From Prochlorococcus sp. AG-347-M23 (GTDB lineage Bacteria; Cyanobacteriota; Cyanobacteriia; PCC-6307; Cyanobiaceae): a DNA stretch of 48,643 nt. The stretch's first letter is position 1. Each line of letters opens with the position of its first letter. The notes under the pieces were generated by a model. That model searched no databases and had not been told where the DNA came from. It was given only the letters and a program-made list of their open reading frames with translations. This document shows positions 36,619 through 46,450 of the stretch, in pieces. Location of the stretch: positions 1-48,643 of the forward strand of contig QCCU01000011.1 of assembly GCA_003278855.1 (NCBI GenBank), in the 5' to 3' direction. Position numbers and translations under genes: made by a program.

Positions 36619-37992
36619 ATGGAAGAAAAACAATCTTTTTTAAAACAAAAAATTGACTTGGAAAGTCCTAACAGAAATATTGTGCCTATTACCACATCCA
36701 TTGAAGGAGATGGTACATTGTCAGTTGGTGGATGTTCTATCGAAGAACTAATTAAAAAATATGATTCTCCTCTTTATATCTTAGATGAAATCACTTTAAG
36801 AAATTCTTGTAAAGCGTACAAAAATGCCTTAGAAAAATATTACCCAGGAAAATCCCTGCCCATATATGCTTCTAAGGCAAATAGTTCCATTTTCATGAGT
36901 AGTCTTGTTTCTTCGGAAGGTTTAGGACTTGATGCTGTTTCAGAAGGAGAACTATTAACTGCTATTAAAGGTGGGGTTCCAAATGAAAAAATTGTTTTTC
37001 ATGGTAACAACAAATCAGACAAAGAATTAGAATTTGCAGTCAAAAATAACATCAAGGTTATTGTAGATAATGATTACGACTTAGAAAGATTAGATGAGAT
37101 ATCAAAATCATTTAATCAAGATTTAGAAATAATGATTCGCTTTACACCTGGGATAGAATGCCATACACATGAATATATTAGAACTGGATCATTTGATAGC
37201 AAATTTGGTTTCGGAATAGAATATTTAAATATTCTATTTAATAGAATCAGCAATACAAAGCATCTAAAATTAAAAGGTTTACACGCTCATATTGGTTCAC
37301 AGATTTTTGAACTAGACCCGCATAAGGATCTGGGCGAAATAATGGTAAAGGTTATCTTAGACGCCAAAAAATTTGGTCATAATATTGAGGAACTAAATGT
37401 TGGCGGCGGTTTAGGTATCAGGTATACAGAAAGTGATGATCCCCCTTCAATTGATGAATGGGTAAAAACAATTTCTTCTTCTGTTGTTGAAGCTTGTAAA
37501 AAAAACAACTTAGATTTTCCCACATTAATGTGCGAACCTGGTAGATCTATTGTATCTACAGCAGGTATAACAATTTACAAAATTGGGGCTTTTAAAGAAA
37601 TTCCCGGTATCAGAACATATTTATCTGTTGATGGTGGTATGAGTGATAATCCAAGACCAATTACATATCAATCAAATTATTCTGCATGTTTAGTAAGTAA
37701 TCCATTTAATATTAATTCCAAAAATAAATATACTATTGCCGGTAAGCACTGCGAATCGGGAGATGTATTGTTTAAAGAAATTGAACTAGCAGAATGTAAA
37801 ACTGGTGATCTTATATGTGTTTTTGGTACTGGTGCATATAACAATTCAATGAGTTCTAACTACAACAGAATTCCAAGACCAGCTGCTCTCTTAGTTAAAG
37901 ATGGAGATGCAGAAATTATTCAAAAAAGAGAAAGCCCATTGGATCTTTTAAAATATGACGTATTACCTGATCGCTTTATCAAACAAAATTAG
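36619..37992 (+). CDS. lysA: Diaminopimelate decarboxylase
   Basis: A 457-residue fold-type III PLP decarboxylase, the last step of lysine synthesis from meso-DAP. The PLP lysine is Lys86 in PIYASKANSS. Other family marks are the glycine-rich phosphate loop NVGGGLGIRY, the CEPGRSIVSTAG motif, GKHCESGDVLFKE (Cys that faces the active site) and DGGMSDNPRP. The length is slightly above the bacterial norm because of a roughly 30-residue N-terminal extension before the barrel. It heads a plus-strand run, lysA-cdaA-uppS-bioB-trhO, with short gaps. Confidence 0.95.
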   Translation: MEEKQSFLKQKIDLESPNRNIVPITTSIEGDGTLSVGGCSIEELIKKYDSPLYILDEITLRNSCKAYKNALEKYYPGKSLPIYASKANSSIFMSSLVSSEGLGLDAVSEGELLTAIKGGVPNEKIVFHGNNKSDKELEFAVKNNIKVIVDNDYDLERLDEISKSFNQDLEIMIRFTPGIECHTHEYIRTGSFDSKFGFGIEYLNILFNRISNTKHLKLKGLHAHIGSQIFELDPHKDLGEIMVKVILDAKKFGHNIEELNVGGGLGIRYTESDDPPSIDEWVKTISSSVVEACKKNNLDFPTLMCEPGRSIVSTAGITIYKIGAFKEIPGIRTYLSVDGGMSDNPRPITYQSNYSACLVSNPFNINSKNKYTIAGKHCESGDVLFKEIELAECKTGDLICVFGTGAYNNSMSSNYNRIPRPAALLVKDGDAEIIQKRESPLDLLKYDVLPDRFIKQN

Positions 37993-38020
37993 GTACATTT
38001 AAATTAATTTTGTTTTTAGT

Positions 38021-38929
38021 GTGAATTTCTGGGGGATTATAAATTTAAAGCTTTTATTAGATGTCTTATTTGCTGTTGGTTTCGGACTATTATTATTCTC
38101 CAGAGTAAAAGAACAACGGACATTATGGCTTCTAAGAGGATATTTGTTTTTAGTATCATCTGCATGGTTTATTCAAAGATATGCATACTTACCACTAACA
38201 TCAAAATTAATTGATGCTGTAGTCCTCGCTTGCTCTCTCTCATTAGCGATCCTGTGGCAAGGAGAGTTAAGAAGATTAATGGAATTACTAGGCACTGGGA
38301 GGCTAGCTGTATTACTAGGAAATCCACCAAAGGAGTTTAGAGCAACTTCAACTACTATTACTCAGTTAGTTGATACTGCCGGTAAACTCTCTCAAAATAG
38401 AAGAGGTGCTTTAATCGTTGTAGATTTGGGGAGTGATTTAAGACCTGAAGATTTTTTATATTCAGGTACCAATATTGAGGCACAACTATCAACTGACCTT
38501 TTAATAAATCTTTTTGCTACAGATACGCCTTTACATGATGGAGCAGTTCTTGTGAAAGGAAATAAAATAATTTCTGCTGGCGTAATACTTCCTCTCTCAA
38601 GGCAAGGAATTAGCAGGTATGGAACAAGACATTTAGCTGCATTAGGAATTACAGAAAGATTCGACAGGTGTATATGCATTGTTGTGTCTGAAGAGACAGG
38701 TACGTTATCATTAGCAAACCAAGGGAAACTTGAAAGACCAATTACCAGCAGTAGGTTACAAGAACTTCTCGTAAATTTGATTGGGAATCAAAACTCAATG
38801 GGGGCAAATAAAGCATCTTTAAATAAAAATGTCTTATCCCAAAAGACAAATCCGGGTGATAATATTAGCAGTGATATTAATAAAAAAGAGTCAGAAAAAT
38901 CAGAAATCTTTATTAACAAAAAGGATTAA
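38021..38929 (+). CDS. cdaA: Diadenylate cyclase CdaA (c-di-AMP synthase)
   Basis: A 302-residue membrane enzyme. Three N-terminal helices (about residues 7-26, 38-56 and 62-80) are followed by a DAC domain (about 90-235). The active-site motifs are DGAVLVKGNKI (Asp173-Gly174-Ala175) and GTRHLAALG (202-210). It should make c-di-AMP from two ATP, a messenger tied to potassium and osmotic control and to night survival in cyanobacteria. The usual DAC motif is RHR; here the third residue is Leu205. The start is GTG at 38021. The tail beyond residue 255 is polar and probably disordered. It lies 28 bases after lysA and three bases before uppS, an order that is common in cyanobacteria. Confidence 0.92.
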   Translation: MNFWGIINLKLLLDVLFAVGFGLLLFSRVKEQRTLWLLRGYLFLVSSAWFIQRYAYLPLTSKLIDAVVLACSLSLAILWQGELRRLMELLGTGRLAVLLGNPPKEFRATSTTITQLVDTAGKLSQNRRGALIVVDLGSDLRPEDFLYSGTNIEAQLSTDLLINLFATDTPLHDGAVLVKGNKIISAGVILPLSRQGISRYGTRHLAALGITERFDRCICIVVSEETGTLSLANQGKLERPITSSRLQELLVNLIGNQNSMGANKASLNKNVLSQKTNPGDNISSDINKKESEKSEIFINKKD

Positions 38930-38932
38930 CTA

Positions 38933-39736
38933 ATGAGTTTAGGAAAAATAATTGACAAGAAAAATTACGACTTATCTAAGAGAATAGATAAGCAGAAAGT
39001 TCCAGAACATGTTGCAATAATTATGGACGGTAATGGGAGATGGGCGACAAAAAGAAATTTACCTCGTACATATGGGCACAAGAGAGGAGTTGAAGTTTTA
39101 AAAGAAATTCTCAAAGCATCAAAAAAACTAGGATGTAGAATTCTTACTGTTTATGCTTTTTCAACCGAGAATTGGACAAGGCCAACAAAAGAGGTTGAAT
39201 TCCTCATAAATCTTTTTAGCGAAGTTTTGAAAAATGAAATTGAAGAGATACATGAAGAATCAACAAAAATAAAATTCATTGGGGATTTAACCCCTTTCCC
39301 AGAAACTTTAAAAAAAATAATCTCTAGTTCAGAATCTCTAACTAAAAACAACAATAAATTTTTATTGAATGTTTGCGTCAATTACGGAGGCAGGCAAGAA
39401 ATTGTAAAAGTTGCGAAAGAATTAGTATTAAAATGTTCTTCTGGTGATATAAAAATAAATGAAGTTAATGAAGAATTATTTAATTCAGAGCTATTAACTC
39501 GAGGAATTAAAGATCCAGAATTACTAATCAGAACTAGTGGAGAAAAAAGGATCAGTAATTTTCTTTTATGGCAATTAGCTTACTCAGAAATCTACATATC
39601 TGACGTGCTATGGCCAGACTTTAATGAGTTTGAATTTCTAAAAGCAATAATTGATTACCAATCAAGGCATAGACGTTTTGGCGGTATAGAATCATTAGAA
39701 GATGAATCTTTTGAAGATTCCCAATATTCTTCCTAA
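38933..39736 (+). CDS. uppS: Undecaprenyl diphosphate synthase (cis-isoprenyl transferase)
   Basis: A 267-residue cis-prenyltransferase that elongates FPP with IPP to the C55 lipid carrier for peptidoglycan and O-antigen. The N-terminal motif with catalytic Asp32 is [24 protein letters not shown]. Later motifs are [19 protein letters not shown] and the C-terminal [22 protein letters not shown], followed by LWPDF. It sits directly after cdaA (three bases) and right before bioB, so co-transcription is expected. Length and motifs are typical. Confidence 0.96.
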   Translation: MSLGKIIDKKNYDLSKRIDKQKVPEHVAIIMDGNGRWATKRNLPRTYGHKRGVEVLKEILKASKKLGCRILTVYAFSTENWTRPTKEVEFLINLFSEVLKNEIEEIHEESTKIKFIGDLTPFPETLKKIISSSESLTKNNNKFLLNVCVNYGGRQEIVKVAKELVLKCSSGDIKINEVNEELFNSELLTRGIKDPELLIRTSGEKRISNFLLWQLAYSEIYISDVLWPDFNEFEFLKAIIDYQSRHRRFGGIESLEDESFEDSQYSS

Positions 39737-39740
39737 AAAA

Positions 39741-40748
39741 ATGGCTAATTCTAATAATCAGTTATTAAGAGAAATTAGGTTCGATTGGAATAAAGAGGAG
39801 ATATTGGAAATACTTAATATGCCTCTGATTGATTTAATGTGGGAATCACAAATAGTTCATAGGAAATTCAACAAATACAACATTCAATTAGCATCATTAT
39901 TTAGCGTAAAAACTGGTGGATGTGAAGAAAATTGTTCGTATTGTAGCCAATCTATTTATAGTGCTAGCGAAATCAAAAGTCACCCACAATTTCAAGTTGA
40001 AGAGGTTTTAGCAAGAGCTCAAATAGCAAAAAATGAGGGCGCAGATAGGTTTTGTATGGGTTGGGCATGGAGAGAGATTAGAGATGGGAAATCTTTTAAT
40101 GCAATGTTAGAGATGGTTAGCGGCGTAAGAGATTTAGGAATGGAGGCATGCGTTACTGCTGGTATGCTTACAAAAGAACAAGCTTCCAGACTGGCTGATG
40201 CAGGATTGACCGCTTATAACCACAATCTTGATACTAGTCCTGAGCATTATAAAAATATTATTACGACTAGAACTTATCAAGATAGACTAGATACTATTAA
40301 AAGAGTAAGAAATGCAGGAATAAATGTTTGTTGTGGAGGGATAATAGGTTTGGGTGAAACTAATGGCGATAGAGCATCGCTTTTGGAAGTGCTTTCAAAC
40401 ATGAATCCTCACCCTGAAAGTGTTCCTATAAATTCATTAGTAGCTATTGAAGGTACTGGTTTAGAAAATAATCAAGAAGTTGATTCCCTAGAAATGATAA
40501 GGATGATAGCTACAGCAAGAATTCTTATGCCTAAAAGTAAAATAAGATTAAGTGCAGGGAGAGAAAAGCTTTCAAAAGAAGCCCAAATTTTATGTTTTCA
40601 ATGTGGGGCAAATTCAATTTTTTATGGAGATGAGTTACTCACCACTTCAAATCCATCTTTTCAATCAGACAGAAAACTTCTTAAAGAGGTAGGAGTATCA
40701 TTTAACAAAGATTTTGAAAATTGTGAAAAAACATTATCTTCTTTATGA
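39741..40748 (+). CDS. bioB: Biotin synthase
   Basis: A radical-SAM enzyme that inserts sulfur into dethiobiotin. The [4Fe-4S] motif GCEENCSYC has Cys61, Cys65 and Cys68, followed by the QS repeat; later parts are [34 protein letters not shown] and the C-terminal [22 protein letters not shown] start it at the ATG at 39741, four bases after the uppS stop, giving 335 residues beginning [11 protein letters not shown] longer reading from 39702 would add 13 residues from inside uppS and has no better support. The gene ends in ATGA, shared with the start of trhO. Confidence 0.95.
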   Translation: MANSNNQLLREIRFDWNKEEILEILNMPLIDLMWESQIVHRKFNKYNIQLASLFSVKTGGCEENCSYCSQSIYSASEIKSHPQFQVEEVLARAQIAKNEGADRFCMGWAWREIRDGKSFNAMLEMVSGVRDLGMEACVTAGMLTKEQASRLADAGLTAYNHNLDTSPEHYKNIITTRTYQDRLDTIKRVRNAGINVCCGGIIGLGETNGDRASLLEVLSNMNPHPESVPINSLVAIEGTGLENNQEVDSLEMIRMIATARILMPKSKIRLSAGREKLSKEAQILCFQCGANSIFYGDELLTTSNPSFQSDRKLLKEVGVSFNKDFENCEKTLSSL

Positions 40749-41677
40749 AAGGCAAGAATTATAAAATAGTTTCTCTTTATTCTTTCTTCCCATTTCAAGA
40801 AAACTTAATTCTTGATCTCAAAAATAAATTATTAGAAATTGAAAATGAAAACGATCTTTCAGGTTTATTAATTTTTGCAAGTGAGGGTATTAATGGAACT
40901 ATTTGTGCAGAGAAAAATGTAATTGACTTTATTATCAATTTACTTAATAAATATTCAAGTAATAGAAATTTGAATATTAAAGTAAACTTTTCAAAAGAGA
41001 AAGTCTTCAAAAAATTAAAAATAAAAATCAAAAAAGAAATAGTTACTATGGGTGTCCCTGAAATAAACCCTGCAGAAAATAATGGGACCTATATTGACTC
41101 AGCTGATTGGAATAAGTTAATTAAAAATCAAAATACAATAGTCATTGATACTAGAAATCATTATGAGGTTTCTTTAGGTACATTTCAGAACTCTATAAAC
41201 CCAAATACAAGAAACTTTAGCGAATTCCCAAAGTGGGCCGATGATCATTTAGATACCCATTTAGAAAATAAACAGAATACAAATATAGCAATGTTTTGTA
41301 CCGGAGGAATAAGATGTGAAAAAGCTACTAGTTTACTAAAAAAGAAAGGTTATAAAAATATTTATCACCTACGAGGGGGCATCCTTCAATACCTTGACGA
41401 TATACCAAAAGAAAAAAACTTATTTGAAGGTGAATGTTATGTTTTTGATAAAAGAGTTGCTTTAGATCAAGATTTAGAAAAAGGCTCTTACTCGATTTGT
41501 CATGCATGTGGAATGCCAATTTCAATTCAAGATCAAGAAAGAAAAGAATATAGAAAGGGTATCCAATGTCATTTCTGCATAGACAAATTCAGCGATGATG
41601 ATAGGAAAAGGTTTGAAGAAAGACAGAAACAGATCGATAGATTAAAAGTTGAAAATTATAAAATCTTTGAGGACTAA
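40745..41677 (+). CDS. trhO: tRNA uridine(34) hydroxylase TrhO (YceA-type rhodanese protein)
   Basis: A 310-residue protein of the UPF0176/YceA family. The N-terminal ferredoxin-like domain has [14 protein letters not shown]; the central rhodanese domain (about 128-225) has the catalytic Cys185 in [16 protein letters not shown]; and the C-terminal region has a CHACG...QCHFC pattern that may bind zinc. TrhO carries out oxygen-dependent hydroxylation of U34 in certain tRNAs to ho5U. The ATG at 40745 overlaps the bioB stop by four bases (ATGA), suggesting translational coupling. Length is in the family range. Confidence 0.9.
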   Translation: MKGKNYKIVSLYSFFPFQENLILDLKNKLLEIENENDLSGLLIFASEGINGTICAEKNVIDFIINLLNKYSSNRNLNIKVNFSKEKVFKKLKIKIKKEIVTMGVPEINPAENNGTYIDSADWNKLIKNQNTIVIDTRNHYEVSLGTFQNSINPNTRNFSEFPKWADDHLDTHLENKQNTNIAMFCTGGIRCEKATSLLKKKGYKNIYHLRGGILQYLDDIPKEKNLFEGECYVFDKRVALDQDLEKGSYSICHACGMPISIQDQERKEYRKGIQCHFCIDKFSDDDRKRFEERQKQIDRLKVENYKIFED

Positions 41678-41688
41678 TTTGCAAAATC

Positions 41689-42189
41689 ATGAAAGTTGAA
41701 GAATTAGAAAAATTAGCAGGTACCATTGGATTATTAATTAAAATTCAAGCTAGAGAAACTCTCGGATTATGTTTTTTTAGAATCGTTATAGCAGAACAGA
41801 AAGATAATATTATTAAGATTTGGGCCGAAATGAAAGGTTGGACTTATTTAAATAAACAAGGTATTCAGCTTGATACATTACGAATCCTTAGTAATGCGCC
41901 TGCTTTTGTTTCAGAATTAATATGGGCAACAACTATGGCTTGGGCAATTGAAAAAAAATCAAGCAACAAAGCAAGACTTTTAGCTATTTTTGATAATGAA
42001 GGATATAGTAAAAAACTTGTAAGGTATTTCAAGTTAATAGGATTCAAAATTGTAAAAGAAGTTGGTTCTAGCCCAGTAGATCTTTTATTAAGATTGGTTT
42101 GGGGAGGTGCAGGTACACTAATGAACGGGGATTGTTTTTCCATATTAAAAAAACTAGAAAAGAAACTAGCTTTAATTGAAGAAAGTTAA
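41689..42189 (+). CDS. Conserved hypothetical protein, weakly GNAT-like
   Basis: A 166-residue soluble protein of unknown function. It opens with a helical LEKLAGTIGLLIKIQARETLG, has a strand block NIIKIWAEMKGWTYL, and later ARLLAIFDNEGYSKKLVRYFKLIGFKIVKEVG. The second block resembles the last beta-alpha-beta of acetyltransferases (Y...GF), but the acetyl-CoA loop RxxGxG is not visible, so this is only a resemblance. It is 11 bases downstream of trhO on the same strand. Its TAA stop shares the palindrome TTAA (42186-42189) with the stop of lipA on the other strand. Confidence 0.7.
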   Translation: MKVEELEKLAGTIGLLIKIQARETLGLCFFRIVIAEQKDNIIKIWAEMKGWTYLNKQGIQLDTLRILSNAPAFVSELIWATTMAWAIEKKSSNKARLLAIFDNEGYSKKLVRYFKLIGFKIVKEVGSSPVDLLLRLVWGGAGTLMNGDCFSILKKLEKKLALIEES

Positions 42190-43085
42190 CCCGCATGATA
42201 ACTACTTCTAACTAAGGGGCCAGAAGATACTTTCTTGAATCCTAATTCCTTAGAGAAGCGATATAAATATTTAAACTCCGATGGATCCCAATATTTCTTA
42301 ACTGCCAAATGATTGAACGACGGCCTTAAATATTGGCCAATTGTAATTTGATCACAATCTATTTTTTTAAGATCATAAATTGTATTTTTTATTTCATCCA
42401 ATGTTTCTCCAAGACCTAACATAATTCCTGATTTAGTTTGAATATGAGGAGCAATATCTTTTGACTTTTTTAATAAACTAAGGGATTTTTTGTAATTTGC
42501 ACCTCTCCTAACTTCTTTTTGCAGTCTTTCAACAGTTTCAAGATTATGATTAAAGCATATCGGATCCTTTTCTAAAATCATCTTCAATCTCTCAGTCTGA
42601 AGGTTATTAGTTTCATCAAAATTTTTGCCCCCACCCCATAAATCAGGAGTTAAAACCTCTATTTTAATTGTTGAATCAATTTTTCTAATCTCATCAATTG
42701 TAGATATAAATAAATTTGCACCATGATCAGGAAGATCATCTCTAGCTACAGATGTCAAAACAACATACTTCAACTTCAGTACTTTCACTGCTTCAGCGAC
42801 TTGAGTACATTCATCAATATTGATAGAACTTGGTCTACCTTTATTTACCTGACAAAAAGCACAAGAACGAGAACATATCGATCCACCCAGTAAAAAAGTG
42901 GCTGTTCCTGAGGCATAACATTCTGCTCTATTTGGACATCTTGCTTCTTCGCAAATAGTATGGATATTTGATTTTTTAATAAGTTTCTGTATTTTTTCGA
43001 ACTCTGAAGCTTTACTAATTGGAAATTTAATCCAAGAGGGAAGTCTTAAGATTTTTTCTTTCTTGATTAGATTATTTTCTCTCAT
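42186..43085 (-). CDS. lipA: Lipoyl synthase
   Basis: A 299-residue radical-SAM enzyme that adds two sulfur atoms to octanoyl groups on lipoyl domains. The auxiliary cluster motif is CEEARCPNRAEC (Cys45, Cys50, Cys56), the radical-SAM cluster motif is CSRSCAFC (Cys71, Cys75, Cys78), and the C-terminal SSGPLVRSSYHAG carries the Ser that ligates the auxiliary cluster. All elements are present. It follows recR by three bases on the same strand. Many cyanobacteria have two lipA genes; whether a second exists elsewhere cannot be seen here. Confidence 0.95.
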   Translation of the reverse strand: MRENNLIKKEKILRLPSWIKFPISKASEFEKIQKLIKKSNIHTICEEARCPNRAECYASGTATFLLGGSICSRSCAFCQVNKGRPSSINIDECTQVAEAVKVLKLKYVVLTSVARDDLPDHGANLFISTIDEIRKIDSTIKIEVLTPDLWGGGKNFDETNNLQTERLKMILEKDPICFNHNLETVERLQKEVRRGANYKKSLSLLKKSKDIAPHIQTKSGIMLGLGETLDEIKNTIYDLKKIDCDQITIGQYLRPSFNHLAVKKYWDPSEFKYLYRFSKELGFKKVSSGPLVRSSYHAG

Positions 43086-43088
43086 TAT

Positions 43089-43688
43089 CTAATTTAGTTT
43101 TGTTCTTCCTTCTAAGGCCCTTGCAAGTGTAACTTCATCCACATATTCAAGTTCACTGCCCATTGGAAGACCATATGCAATCCTCGTAACTTTAGTAAAA
43201 GGGGCTAACAATTTTCCAATATAAAGACTTGTCGTGTCTCCCTCAACACTGGGGGTCAATGCCAATATGATCTCATCTATTTCAGACTTACTAACTCTTT
43301 CTACCAAACTTCTTATTTCTAAGAGTTCAGGCCCTACAGAATCCATTGGAGATATTAAACCACCGATAACATGGTAAACACCTTTAAATTCTCTAGCGCG
43401 CTCCAAAGCAAGCAAATCTTTAGTTTCAGCTACTACACAGATTAGTTTTTGATTTCTTTCAGTATTTTTACAAATTTCACATTCATCTTCTGAAGTCAAA
43501 TTGAAACATTTTTTGCAACGGCCAACATTACTATGTGCTTCTAACAGAGCCTTTGAAAAATCTCTTATTGTACTTTCAGGTTGTTTTAAAATGAACAGGG
43601 CTAATCGTTGCGCTGTTCTTGGACCAATCCCTGGAAATTTCTCAAAATGACCAATTAATTTTGAAAGTGGTTTGGTATAAGTAATCAA
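43089..43688 (-). CDS. recR: Recombination mediator protein RecR
   Basis: A 199-residue RecR of the RecFOR gap-repair pathway, which loads RecA on single-stranded DNA. The helix-hairpin-helix is [18 protein letters not shown] (about 15-32), the zinc finger uses Cys58, Cys61, Cys70 and Cys73, and the Toprim domain holds [16 protein letters not shown]. The C-terminal [29 protein letters not shown] is the family's Walker-B-like part. The frame starts with TTG at 43688 and begins [15 protein letters not shown], where RecR proteins normally start. It is divergent from psbP (103-base spacer) and lies three bases upstream of lipA. Confidence 0.95.
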   Translation of the reverse strand: MITYTKPLSKLIGHFEKFPGIGPRTAQRLALFILKQPESTIRDFSKALLEAHSNVGRCKKCFNLTSEDECEICKNTERNQKLICVVAETKDLLALERAREFKGVYHVIGGLISPMDSVGPELLEIRSLVERVSKSEIDEIILALTPSVEGDTTSLYIGKLLAPFTKVTRIAYGLPMGSELEYVDEVTLARALEGRTKLN

Positions 43689-43791
43689 AATTAAAGTATT
43701 TCTAGAGATAATTTAGACGCAAAATTCCGAATTGCCATAATTGTTTGCTTTTAATGTCTTATTATGTTTTTAGTTAGTAATTTCAAACAAA

Positions 43792-44349
43792 ATGAAAAAT
43801 ATTAAATTTAACCCTTTCAAATATTTATTATTGATTTTTTTGTGCTTAACACTGAGTGCTTGTAGTGGCGGACTAAATGCGGGATTAGAAGCTTATCAAA
43901 GTCCAGATGGTAGATATGCCTTTTTGTATCCAACAGGATGGACTAGAGTAAAAGTCGATGGAGGACCAGAAATTATTTATCATGATTTAATCAATAGTAA
44001 TGAGACCTTAAGTTTAGTTATTTCTGATGTAAATAAAGAGGTTCAATTAGAGCAATTAGGAAGCCCAAGTGAAGTAGGTCAAACATTAATTGATAAAGTT
44101 ATTGCTCCCGAAGGTTCAGGTAGAGAGGTAAAACTTATAAATGCCAATAAGAGGGAGGCATCCAATCATATTTTCTATGATTTAGAGTATGAATTAAATT
44201 TAAATGAACAGGCAAGACATGAATTAGCTACTGTCGTAATTGATAGAGGAACACTTTACACTTTCGCTGTGGGGACAAATGAAGAAAGGTGGAATAAAGT
44301 TGACGGTATGTTTAGTAACGTAATTGAATCATTTAACTTCTTAATATAG
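43792..44349 (+). CDS. psbP: PsbP-family lipoprotein (CyanoP-like photosystem II protein)
   Basis: A 185-residue secreted protein. The signal peptide ends in a lipobox, LSAC with lipidated Cys24, so it is a lumenal lipoprotein. The mature part matches the PsbP fold: LEAYQSPDGRYAFLYPTGWTRVKV, then PEIIYHDLINSNETLSLVIS and the C-terminal LYTFAVGTNEERWNKVDGMFSNVIESF. CyanoP is a PSII assembly factor related to the plant oxygen-evolving protein PsbP. Plant-style long PsbP has an extra N-terminal part that is absent here, as expected. It stands alone between recR and an ABC exporter on the opposite strand. Confidence 0.93.
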   Translation: MKNIKFNPFKYLLLIFLCLTLSACSGGLNAGLEAYQSPDGRYAFLYPTGWTRVKVDGGPEIIYHDLINSNETLSLVISDVNKEVQLEQLGSPSEVGQTLIDKVIAPEGSGREVKLINANKREASNHIFYDLEYELNLNEQARHELATVVIDRGTLYTFAVGTNEERWNKVDGMFSNVIESFNFLI

Positions 44350-44363
44350 TTCAGAAATTCATA

Positions 44364-46136
44364 CTAGATTCCTACTTGAACATTCCACAAATCAGCATAT
44401 ATTTTGTTCTGATCTAATAGTTTTTCATGTTTTCCGCTTTCAACTATTTTACCTTTATCAATAACTAAAATATTATCCGCATTTTTTATAGTGCTTAATC
44501 TATGAGCTATTACTATAGTTGTTCTTTCTTTTGTGATTTTAGATAACGATTTTTGAATTAAAGCCTCTGTTTCATTATCAACTGAAGCTGTAGCTTCATC
44601 TAATATTAATATTGAAGCATCCTTTAAAACAGCTCTCGCCAAGGCAATTCTTTGACGTTGCCCGCCTGAGAGCCTTTGGCCCCTTTCCCCCACTATAGTT
44701 TTATAACCATCTGGTAATTGTTCAATAAATTTATGAGCTTCCGCAATCTTTGAAGCTTTAATAATATCTTTAAGACTTGGGTTGATTGAGCCATAAGCAA
44801 TATTTTCTTGTACACTCCCATGAAATAAATAAGTTTCTTGACTTACTAAAGAGATACACTTTCTTAGATCCCTCAAATTTATTTCTTTAATAGAAACACC
44901 ATCCAAGGTTATTGACCCATTATTACTATCATAAATCCTAAGTAGTAGTTTTATTATTGTACTTTTTCCAGAACCTGTTAAACCAACAATTCCTAATGTT
45001 GAGTTATTTTTAATTTTGAAATTTATGTTTTTTAAAGTTAAATCTCGTCCAGGATAATTAAAATTTACATTATTAAAAATAATTTCTCCTTTGATATCCT
45101 TAGGTTCAATTTTTATTTTTCCATCTTTTATTTTTATAGGAGTATCTATGAGATCAATTACTCTATCTATTGAAGCCATAGATCTCTGAAAATCATCTAA
45201 AACATGTCCCAAAGTAGTTAAAGGCCATAATAGTCTTTGTGTAATAAACACTAAAAAACTATAAGTACCTACATCAAGTGTCTTATTCCAGGTTTGGAAA
45301 CCTCCAATTAATAGAATCGCTATAAAAGCAAATAAAATTGCAAATCTTATAAGAGGAATAAAAGCAGAAGATAATTTTATTGCAGCCTTATTACTTCTTT
45401 GATAATCGAGACTTTCTTTTTTTAATCTATCCAGTTCCCATTTTTCTTTAGTAAAACTTTTTATGGTTAGAATTCCACTTAAATTATTATTAAGCCTTGA
45501 TGCCAACAGTCCTGCTTTATTTCTAACATCTCTGTATTTTGGAGCAAGCTTCCTTTGAAATTTAATTGATCCTAAAAATATAATTGGAATAGGAAAGAAG
45601 GCAAATAAAGCGATTTTTGGAGCGACAAAAATCATAGTGCCTCCAATTATTAAGACAGTTACAAATAACTGAATAATCTGATTAGCCCCTTGGTCTAGAA
45701 ATCTCTCGAGTTGATTTATATCATCATTCAAAATAGATAATAACCTTCCAGTATTATCATTTTCAAAAAAATCCATATCTAATTCCTGGATATGCTCATA
45801 AGCTTTTATTCTTAATTTATGTTGCGATAGCTGAGCCAAGTTTCTCCATAAAATCGAATATAAATATTCAAAGGAGGATTCACCAGACCAAACTATTCCT
45901 GAAGCAAATGCAAGAAAAATCAATTGTGCTGGAACTTCTTTTATTCCAAAATTAGCAATCCATGAATTCTGTTCCTTAACAACGATATCCACTGCAAGAC
46001 CAATTATTACAGGGGGAGCTAAATCTAATATTTTATTAATTATGGAACTAAGAAAAGCAAAAAATAGTAACCTTCTTTCCTCAATCAGATTTAAATAAAG
46101 TCTAATTATTGGATTTTGATTGTTCTTAGAACTCAT
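44364..46136 (-). CDS. ABC transporter, fused permease and ATPase (exporter type)
   Basis: A 590-residue half-transporter of the ABC exporter (MsbA/multidrug) kind. The N-terminal permease has about six helices (residues 15-330). The ATPase domain has Walker A GLTGSGKST (near 383-391), signature LSGGQRQRIALARA (near 488) and Walker B ILILDEATAS (near 510). It should work as a homodimer or with a partner in the cytoplasmic membrane. The cargo (lipid, drug or peptide) cannot be told. It is downstream of a small secreted protein gene (11 bases) and deaD (227 bases of spacing including that gene), all on the same strand. Confidence 0.93.
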   Translation of the reverse strand: MSSKNNQNPIIRLYLNLIEERRLLFFAFLSSIINKILDLAPPVIIGLAVDIVVKEQNSWIANFGIKEVPAQLIFLAFASGIVWSGESSFEYLYSILWRNLAQLSQHKLRIKAYEHIQELDMDFFENDNTGRLLSILNDDINQLERFLDQGANQIIQLFVTVLIIGGTMIFVAPKIALFAFFPIPIIFLGSIKFQRKLAPKYRDVRNKAGLLASRLNNNLSGILTIKSFTKEKWELDRLKKESLDYQRSNKAAIKLSSAFIPLIRFAILFAFIAILLIGGFQTWNKTLDVGTYSFLVFITQRLLWPLTTLGHVLDDFQRSMASIDRVIDLIDTPIKIKDGKIKIEPKDIKGEIIFNNVNFNYPGRDLTLKNINFKIKNNSTLGIVGLTGSGKSTIIKLLLRIYDSNNGSITLDGVSIKEINLRDLRKCISLVSQETYLFHGSVQENIAYGSINPSLKDIIKASKIAEAHKFIEQLPDGYKTIVGERGQRLSGGQRQRIALARAVLKDASILILDEATASVDNETEALIQKSLSKITKERTTIVIAHRLSTIKNADNILVIDKGKIVESGKHEKLLDQNKIYADLWNVQVGI

Positions 46137-46147
46137 AAAAATAATAA

Positions 46148-46441
46148 TTAAATTTTTCTATTATGATTAAAATTTTCTTTAATTTCTAATTTACATTTTG
46201 TTTTTGCATCTTGATGACTTGCAGTTTGCATAAATTCTTCGTAATAACAATCACAAGTTTCATTCGCAATTTCTTTACTATATACGATTTCTGCTTTCAT
46301 CATCTCCTCTTTGACACTCTGAAGACAAAATAATTTTATGATTGAATTTTGTTTAGTTTGAGCTAAATAATAACTATTAAAGGAGTTGAATAGTATTATC
46401 AGATTCACAAAAATAAAGAAATTATATTTGCTAGCTTTCAT
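46148..46441 (-). CDS. Small secreted cysteine-containing protein of unknown function
   Basis: A 97-residue protein with an N-terminal hydrophobic signal-like helix (about residues 8-27) and a short polar mature part. Cysteines occur at about 39, 63, 65 and 82, in VKEEMMKAE...ETCDCYYEEFM...KTKCKLE, so one or two disulfides in the periplasm are possible. I do not recognise a family. It sits 9 bases after deaD and 11 bases before the ABC exporter, so it is in a same-strand run and probably expressed from it. The short gaps support a real gene. Confidence 0.6.
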   Translation of the reverse strand: MKASKYNFFIFVNLIILFNSFNSYYLAQTKQNSIIKLFCLQSVKEEMMKAEIVYSKEIANETCDCYYEEFMQTASHQDAKTKCKLEIKENFNHNRKI

Positions 46442-46450
46442 TCTCTATCA

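Noticed and set aside
39702..39740. Upstream bioB start at 39702 adding 13 residues
   Set aside because: It would begin inside uppS. The ATG at 39741, just after the uppS stop, gives a normal BioB N-terminus.
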